A program made the translations under genes and the position numbers. The notes beneath the pieces are model-generated. The model did no database searches. It worked only from the letters and a program-made list of their open reading frames with translations, and had not been told where the DNA came from. From Pseudomonadota bacterium (GTDB lineage: Bacteria; Pseudomonadota; Alphaproteobacteria; Sphingomonadales; Sphingomonadaceae), in the NCBI GenBank assembly GCA_018240895.1, contig JAFEEX010000008.1:14488-78487 (forward strand): 64,000 nucleotides of DNA. The letters run 5' to 3'. Shown piece after piece: positions 59,436-64,000 of this stretch (position 1 is its first letter; each line of letters begins with the position of its first letter).

Positions 59436-60413
59436 TCAGAACGCCCGTACTTCGCCGACCTTGAGTATCCAGGCATTGTTTTCGCCATATTGCTGTTCCA
59501 GCGCGGCGCGGCGGAAGCGCTCTGGTGCCTCGAACGGGTTCTCGGGCGTCAGCATGATGCTGCCCCAGTGCATTCCGATTGCCTTGGCGGCACCAATCGC
59601 GCGGGCGATGCCGATTGCTTCTTCAGGCGTCGCATGGCTGGCTTTCATGATGATTTGCGGTTCGTAAGCGCCGATCCCGACCAGGGCGAGGTCGAACGGA
59701 CCGGCCCGTTCCCCGATCTCACGAAAGACTGCGCCGCTGGCCGTGTCGCCGCCGAACCAGACTGACTTGCCATGCGCAGCCAGCCGAAAACTGGCCCACA
59801 GGGTACGGTTGCGATCAAACAGGCCGCGCCCGGAAAAATGCACGGCGGGCAGGGCGGTTACCGCCAGATCGCCAAGCGACCAGTCCTGCCACCAGTCAAG
59901 TTCGACAATGCTGGCAAAACCCAGCCGGCTGAGCACCGCGCCAACCCCCAGCGGGCAGACCACCGGGGTCGAATCCCGCCAGCGATAGGTTTTGAGTGCG
60001 GCTATATCGAGGTGATCGTAATGGTTGTGGCTCAGCACGATCAGATCAAGCCTGGGTAAATCTTGCGCGGCGACGGCTGGAGGCAGGAAGCGGCGCGGAC
60101 CGAAACCGGCCGGACCTGCCGCCTTGCCCAGATAGGGATCGGTCAGGATCAGCTTGCCGCCCAGCCGCAGCGCGAAACAGGCGTGGCCCAGCCAGGCGAT
60201 GTGGTTTTCCGGCAGGGCAGCCAGATCGGGCGGGCTATCGGTCGCCAGACCCGGTGGCAGCGGCGGCAGCTTCGCGCGCCGCATGTCCCACAGCAGGAAC
60301 TTCAGGAAATCCCTAAAGCCCGCACGACTGGTCGGGCTGCCGGGAGGATTGCGAAAGCCCCCACCAGGCCGGTGATGCGCAGGCCGCATATCAGCCCGGA
60401 CGGGGGAATTCAT
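59436..60413 (-). CDS. Metallo-beta-lactamase-fold hydrolase (RomA/NAPE-PLD type)
   Basis: A 325-residue protein of the metallo-beta-lactamase superfamily. HNHYDHLD (about 129–136) gives the metal-ligand HxHxDH motif, with the surrounding WLGHACFALRLGGKLILTDPYLG and the later WFGGDTASGAVF completing the fold. Family members include E. coli UlaG/RomA-like and N-acyl phosphatidylethanolamine phospholipase D. The first 50 residues (Pro/Arg-rich) may be disordered. Start at 60413; the stop is 3 bases from the convergent methyltransferase end. It lies 16 bases downstream of the RNase E stop. Confidence 0.9.
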   Translation of the reverse strand: MNSPVRADMRPAHHRPGGGFRNPPGSPTSRAGFRDFLKFLLWDMRRAKLPPLPPGLATDSPPDLAALPENHIAWLGHACFALRLGGKLILTDPYLGKAAGPAGFGPRRFLPPAVAAQDLPRLDLIVLSHNHYDHLDIAALKTYRWRDSTPVVCPLGVGAVLSRLGFASIVELDWWQDWSLGDLAVTALPAVHFSGRGLFDRNRTLWASFRLAAHGKSVWFGGDTASGAVFREIGERAGPFDLALVGIGAYEPQIIMKASHATPEEAIGIARAIGAAKAIGMHWGSIMLTPENPFEAPERFRRAALEQQYGENNAWILKVGEVRAF

Positions 60414-60428
60414 CTATGCAGTTCCGGA

Positions 60429-63074
60429 TTATTCGCCAAAGGTGCGTTGCCACCAGCCGCGACGCGCCTTGCCGGTTTCAGCCGCTGGTTCGGGTTCCGG
60501 TTCGCCGGCGATGGCAAGCTCAGGCATATCCTCCGCCGCGTCGATTTCCGCTTTCTTTTTGCGGGTCCGCTTGGGCTTGGCTTCTTCTGCCGGAACGGCA
60601 TCCACAGCCGGTGCCTCGGCTTCGACCACCTCGGCCTCAACCTTCTTCTTGCGGGTCCGTTTCGGTTTGGCCGGAGCTTCGCTTGTCTCGGCCTCTGGTT
60701 CAGGCGCAGGGGCGGGAGCGTCCTCTGCGACTGCTACCCCGTCCTCAGCCTTCTTCCGACGACTGCGCTTCGGCTTTGCCGGGCTTTCTGCAACCGCTGG
60801 CTCTTCCACAGGCTCGGCAGCATCCGGGGCTTCGGCCTGGACTTCTTCGGCAGTCTGTTCATCGCCGCCGTTCTCATCCCGGCCACGGCCACCACGCCGC
60901 CGCCGCCCGCGACGCCGCCGCTTGCGTGGGGTTTCGCCATCTTCCGAAGTTTCATCGTCACCGGCATGATCAGCTGCGTCACCGTCCTCGGCCTCCGCGT
61001 CGTCCGGGGCCGCGCCTTCATCTTCGCCGCGGCTCTCGTCACGTCCCTTGCGGCCGCCGCGGCGGCGACGTTTACGGCGGCGTTTGCCGTGGCCATCGCC
61101 GTCATCACCGCGGTCATCCGCGTCGGTCTCTGCGCCGAATTCATCTTCTTCGTCCTCGGCGTCGAAGTCGTCTTCTTCCTCGATGGCGACCGGTTCAAAG
61201 CGGGGGGTGAACTCGGGGCGGGGGCCGGAAGAACCAACCCGCATCTTCGCGCCTTCGTTCTCGCCTTCCGGCAGAACCTCTACCCTCACACCGTAGCGTT
61301 CCTCGATTTCGGCAAGGTCTGAGCGCTTGGCATTGAGCAGATAGACCGCGGCTTCGGTGCTGGCGAACAGCGAAATTACCGAACCTTTGCCCTTGGCCGC
61401 TTCGTCTTCGATCAGGCGCAATGCGGAAAGTCCGGCGCTGGATGCGGTGCGGACCAACCCGGTGCCGTCGCAGTGCGGGCAGCCGCGAGTTGTGGCCTCA
61501 AGAACCCCGGTGCGCAGCCGCTGGCGGCTCATTTCCATCAGCCCGAAGCTGGAAATGCGGCCAACCTGAATGCGGGCGCGATCGTTCTTGAGCGCCTCCT
61601 TCATCGCCTTTTCGACCTTACGGACGTTGGAATTGTATTCCATGTCGATGAAGTCGATCACCACCAGTCCGGCCATATCGCGCAGGCGAAGCTGGCGGGC
61701 GATTTCCCGCGCTGCTTCAAGATTGGTGTTGAGCGCGGTCGCCTCGATCCCGTGTTCCTTGGTCGAACGGCCCGAGTTGATGTCGATTGAAACCAGCGCC
61801 TCGGTCGGGTTGATAACGATGTAGCCGCCGCTTTTAAGCTGAACCACCGGATCGTACATCGCGCTGAGCTGATCTTCCGCGCCATAACGCTGGAACAGCG
61901 GCACCGGATCTGCATATTGCTTCACCCGCTTGGCGTGGCTGGGCATCAGCAGCTTCATGAAATCGCGGGCGGCGCGGTAGCCATGCTCACCTTCAACCAC
62001 CACGTCCTCGATATCGCGGTTGTAGATGTCGCGGATTGCCCGCTTGATCAGGTCGCTGTCCGAATGGATCAGCGCCGGTGCGGTGCTTTTCAGCGTGGTT
62101 TCGCGGATGCCGTCCCACAGCCGGGCAAGATAGTCAAAATCGCGCTTGATCTCGGTCTTGGTGCGCTGCAGTCCGGCGGTGCGGACGATGCAGCCCATTG
62201 ACTTGGGAAGATCGAGTTCGGCGATGATCGATTTCAGGCGCTTGCGGTCCGCGGCCGAGCTGATCTTGCGGCTGATCCCGCCGCCGTGGCTGGAATTGGG
62301 CATCAGCACGCAATACCGGCCGGCAAGGCTGAGGTAGGTGGTCAGCGCGGCGCCCTTGTTGCCGCGTTCTTCCTTGACGACCTGGACCAGCAGAACCTGG
62401 CGGCGCTGGATGACGTCCTGGATCTTGTAACGGCGGCGCAGCGCCATGCGCTTGGCGCGCAGCTCATCGGCTTCCGTGGCGTGAGCGCGGCTGCCGCCAC
62501 CCTGGCGGCGCCGACCGCGCCCCCGGCGGCGATTGTCACCGCTGCTTTCGTCTTCGCTGGCTTCCTCGCCGTCATGATCGAAACCGTTTTCAACGTGGCC
62601 GTCCTCGATAGTGGCGACCTCGTCCTTCTCATCGGTGTCAACTTCGGTCACGCCGCCGAATTCGTCTTCGTCATGGCCGTGGCTGGTTCCGGCCATGTCA
62701 TCGGCCAGCGCCTCGCCCAGTTCATCGTCGCCGACGAAATCCTCTTCACCCTCGGCAATGGCGCGCAGCGCTGCCTCTTCCTCGGCGTGAGCGGCTTCTT
62801 CGGCCAGAAGAGCCTCGCGGTCTTCTTTGGGGATCTGGTAATAATCGGGGTGGATTTCGCTGAAGGCCAGAAAGCCATGGCGATTGCCGCCGAAATCAAC
62901 GAAGGCCGCCTGCAGCGACGGTTCTACCCGGGTAACCTTGGCCAGATAGATATTGCCTTTGATCTGCTTGTGATCAGCAGATTCAAAGTCGAATTCGTCA
63001 ATCCGATTGCCCTTCAGCACCGCCACCCGGGTCTCTTCCGGGTGGCGCGCATCGATCAACATACGCGTTGTCAT
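60429..63074 (-). CDS. rne: Ribonuclease E
   Basis: An 881-residue endoribonuclease that initiates mRNA decay and processes rRNA. The S1 domain begins at residue 39 (GNIYLAKVTRVEPSLQAAFVDFGGNRHGFLAFSEIHPDYY) but is split by a long acidic insertion (about 90–205, with GRGRRRQGGG) typical of alphaproteobacteria. Catalytic Asp474 and Asp477 lie in VVIDFIDMEYN; the zinc-link is Cys532/Cys535 (GCPHCDGTG). The C-terminal 240 residues are disordered, acidic and basic, with three copies of a KPKRTRKKK-like block and an ending WWQRTFGE. This half should scaffold the degradosome. Start at 63074; a long leader follows upstream. Confidence 0.95.
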   Translation of the reverse strand: MTTRMLIDARHPEETRVAVLKGNRIDEFDFESADHKQIKGNIYLAKVTRVEPSLQAAFVDFGGNRHGFLAFSEIHPDYYQIPKEDREALLAEEAAHAEEEAALRAIAEGEEDFVGDDELGEALADDMAGTSHGHDEDEFGGVTEVDTDEKDEVATIEDGHVENGFDHDGEEASEDESSGDNRRRGRGRRRQGGGSRAHATEADELRAKRMALRRRYKIQDVIQRRQVLLVQVVKEERGNKGAALTTYLSLAGRYCVLMPNSSHGGGISRKISSAADRKRLKSIIAELDLPKSMGCIVRTAGLQRTKTEIKRDFDYLARLWDGIRETTLKSTAPALIHSDSDLIKRAIRDIYNRDIEDVVVEGEHGYRAARDFMKLLMPSHAKRVKQYADPVPLFQRYGAEDQLSAMYDPVVQLKSGGYIVINPTEALVSIDINSGRSTKEHGIEATALNTNLEAAREIARQLRLRDMAGLVVIDFIDMEYNSNVRKVEKAMKEALKNDRARIQVGRISSFGLMEMSRQRLRTGVLEATTRGCPHCDGTGLVRTASSAGLSALRLIEDEAAKGKGSVISLFASTEAAVYLLNAKRSDLAEIEERYGVRVEVLPEGENEGAKMRVGSSGPRPEFTPRFEPVAIEEEDDFDAEDEEDEFGAETDADDRGDDGDGHGKRRRKRRRRGGRKGRDESRGEDEGAAPDDAEAEDGDAADHAGDDETSEDGETPRKRRRRGRRRRGGRGRDENGGDEQTAEEVQAEAPDAAEPVEEPAVAESPAKPKRSRRKKAEDGVAVAEDAPAPAPEPEAETSEAPAKPKRTRKKKVEAEVVEAEAPAVDAVPAEEAKPKRTRKKKAEIDAAEDMPELAIAGEPEPEPAAETGKARRGWWQRTFGE

Positions 63075-63604
63075 TCAAAATACTCCATGCGCGCCGGTGC
63101 GGGGCGTCCTTCAACGAGGCGTCCCGGGATATGGCGCGGCTTTGTGCGGAAACTCCGCCTGCCGAAACAGGGCTGGCGGTAGTGTTCGATTTGCCGCAGC
63201 GCTTGTGCGCTGCGGCGGCGTGGTGCGTGTCTGCTGCAAGGAAAAGATGCGGCATCAATAAGCCCGCATGATCGGCCGCCCAACCCGTCTGCGCCCCGGT
63301 GGGCAGCAGCAGACGGAACGGCGAAAGGCTTTTCATTTCAACATCAACCTGTTTGACCCCGGCACACGGTGCCGGGCTCTCTCCTCCGGGGTCAGCGCCG
63401 ATCCGAAAACCGTTTCGCGCAAGTTCTTGCGGGAATTTACGGGGAAGGATCGGAACATGATCGTTCCGGTAATATGGGTGCCTAGCAAAGGTTCACAAGC
63501 GCGGCAAGTAATTGGACCGCCACTTTCCAACCTGTCCGCAAGCCCCGGTTTCTGCATTCCGGTGATTGCACCGCCTCCTTACAGACTCTAAGCGGTTGAG
63601 CGAG
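63075..63604. other. Long intergenic region: RNase E leader and amidase upstream sequence
   Basis: About 530 bases between the divergent RNase E and amidase genes contain no convincing gene. Visible structure: a perfect hairpin CCCGGCAC-acg-GTGCCGGG (63358–63376); an overlapping alternative pairing GACCCCGG (63355–63362) with CCGGGGTC (63386–63393); CGCAAG-tt-CTTGCG (63418–63431); CGGAAC/GTTCCG (63451–63468). On the minus strand TTGTGA (63493–63498) and TATTAC (63469–63474) are spaced 18 bases and could be the RNase E promoter, giving a leader near 390 nucleotides. Several short open frames here have no coding features. RNase E leaders in other bacteria mediate autoregulation. Confidence 0.45.
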
Positions 63605-64000
63605 ATGCGTCGCTGGTTGCAGATCCTTGCCCTGTTCATTGCACCGGTCGCGGTCTTTGCCGCGATGATCGGGGTTGATCGGCTGTTTGGCGCGCCGGGG
63701 CGAGGCCGTGCCTATGTGGTGGACGTTGATTTGCCGCCTGTGGGCGAGGCACGGGGCCTCCCGCCGATCGCCGGACCGCAGGATGGCAGCCGTCCGCTGG
63801 TGGTGATCGATGCCGGCCATGGAGGGAAAGATCCCGGTGCTGGCACCGGCGCACTCAAGGAAAAGGATGTGACGCTGGCCCTGGCCCAGGCCCTGCGCGC
63901 GCAATTGCTGAAACTTGGCGGTATCAGGGTGGCGATGACCCGCGATGAAGACCGGTTTCTGGTTCTTGCAGAGCGCTCAGCAATTGCGCGCAAGCTGGAT
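63605..64000 (+). CDS. N-acetylmuramoyl-L-alanine amidase (3' truncated by window)
   Basis: The frame from 63605 is open to the window edge (132 codons). It begins with MRRWLQILALFIAPVAVFAAMIGVDRLF, a signal anchor or signal peptide, and from about residue 68 shows the Amidase_3 catalytic start VVIDAGHGGKDPGA with the zinc-binding His, followed by KEKDVTLALAQALRAQLL and VAMTRDEDRFLVLAERSAIA with the typical TR.D pattern. These zinc amidases cut the amide between muramic acid and the peptide of peptidoglycan during cell separation. The AmiC-like C-terminal part, including the catalytic Glu, lies beyond the window. Confidence 0.9.
   Translation, partial: MRRWLQILALFIAPVAVFAAMIGVDRLFGAPGRGRAYVVDVDLPPVGEARGLPPIAGPQDGSRPLVVIDAGHGGKDPGAGTGALKEKDVTLALAQALRAQLLKLGGIRVAMTRDEDRFLVLAERSAIARKLD

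Noticed and set aside
60063..61322. 419-codon plus-strand open frame opposite RNase E and the metallo-hydrolase
   Set aside because: Composition mirrors the repetitive acidic tail of RNase E; no start context or family; the minus-strand gene is certain.
63268..63591. 107-codon plus-strand frame between RNase E and the amidase
   Set aside because: It crosses several hairpins, has no ribosome site and no family resemblance; more likely untranslated leader and upstream DNA.

Overview
The window is a GC-rich (by eye well above 60%) alphaproteobacterial chromosome segment. Its gene content points to the order Sphingomonadales (a Novosphingobium/Sphingomonas-like bacterium). Reasons: the pgk – class I fba – thiE order, a complete XrtA (exosortase A) exopolysaccharide locus of the sphingomonad type, a RibB carrying an N-terminal helix-turn-helix, dense ATGA/GTGA overlaps between operon genes, and a TonB receptor. 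No rRNA, tRNA, CRISPR array, insertion sequence, integrase or prophage gene was found. The segment reads as ordinary vertically inherited chromosome with one large specialised locus (33.4–52.1 kb).

Left part (0–13.8 kb). The 3' end of pgk, a DUF481 outer-membrane protein, class I fructose-bisphosphate aldolase with a small unknown partner gene, and thiE form a housekeeping block. It is followed leftward by a LprI-like secreted protein, a DEAD-box RNA helicase, an ABC-F ATPase and an SLC13/TrkA-C transporter that appears to start at a rare ATT codon. A DUF389 – AI-2E permease pair runs rightward.

14.0–29.1 kb. A tripartite drug-efflux operon (HlyD adaptor, DHA2 pump, NodT-type outer-membrane factor) has a TetR-type operator in front and a TetR gene behind. 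Next come a YbaY+META lipoprotein, an operon joining a YdeP-like molybdopterin oxidoreductase to a cyanide-insensitive bd oxidase (CydA, CydB, DUF2474), and a leftward four-gene operon CbpA – CbpM – heme-binding barrel protein – MscS channel. Divergent from this is ribB, with an HTH fused to its N-terminus and ATGTGA repeats immediately upstream.

29.1–52.1 kb. After a carboxylesterase, a tyrosine phosphatase, an alpha/beta hydrolase and trxB comes the XrtA locus. A leftward arm (GNAT, acyl carrier protein, hydrolase 2, hydrolase 1) faces a rightward arm (AMP ligase, PLP decarboxylase), then a ten-gene operon: Wza-like exporter, chain-length determinant, tyrosine kinase, beta-barrel protein, ATPase, polysaccharide deacetylase, FemAB protein, glycosyltransferase, exosortase A fused to EpsI, and an asparagine-synthase-like amidotransferase. 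Together these would polymerise, modify and export a polysaccharide and process PEP-CTERM proteins, but no PEP-CTERM substrate is encoded here.

52.1–64.0 kb. Pirin, a TonB-dependent receptor, the sdhB – PaaI thioesterase – zapE operon, a tail-anchored LuxR-type regulator paired with a small membrane protein, a methyltransferase, a metallo-beta-lactamase-fold hydrolase, RNase E with a long structured leader, and the 5' part of an N-acetylmuramoyl-L-alanine amidase cut by the window edge.
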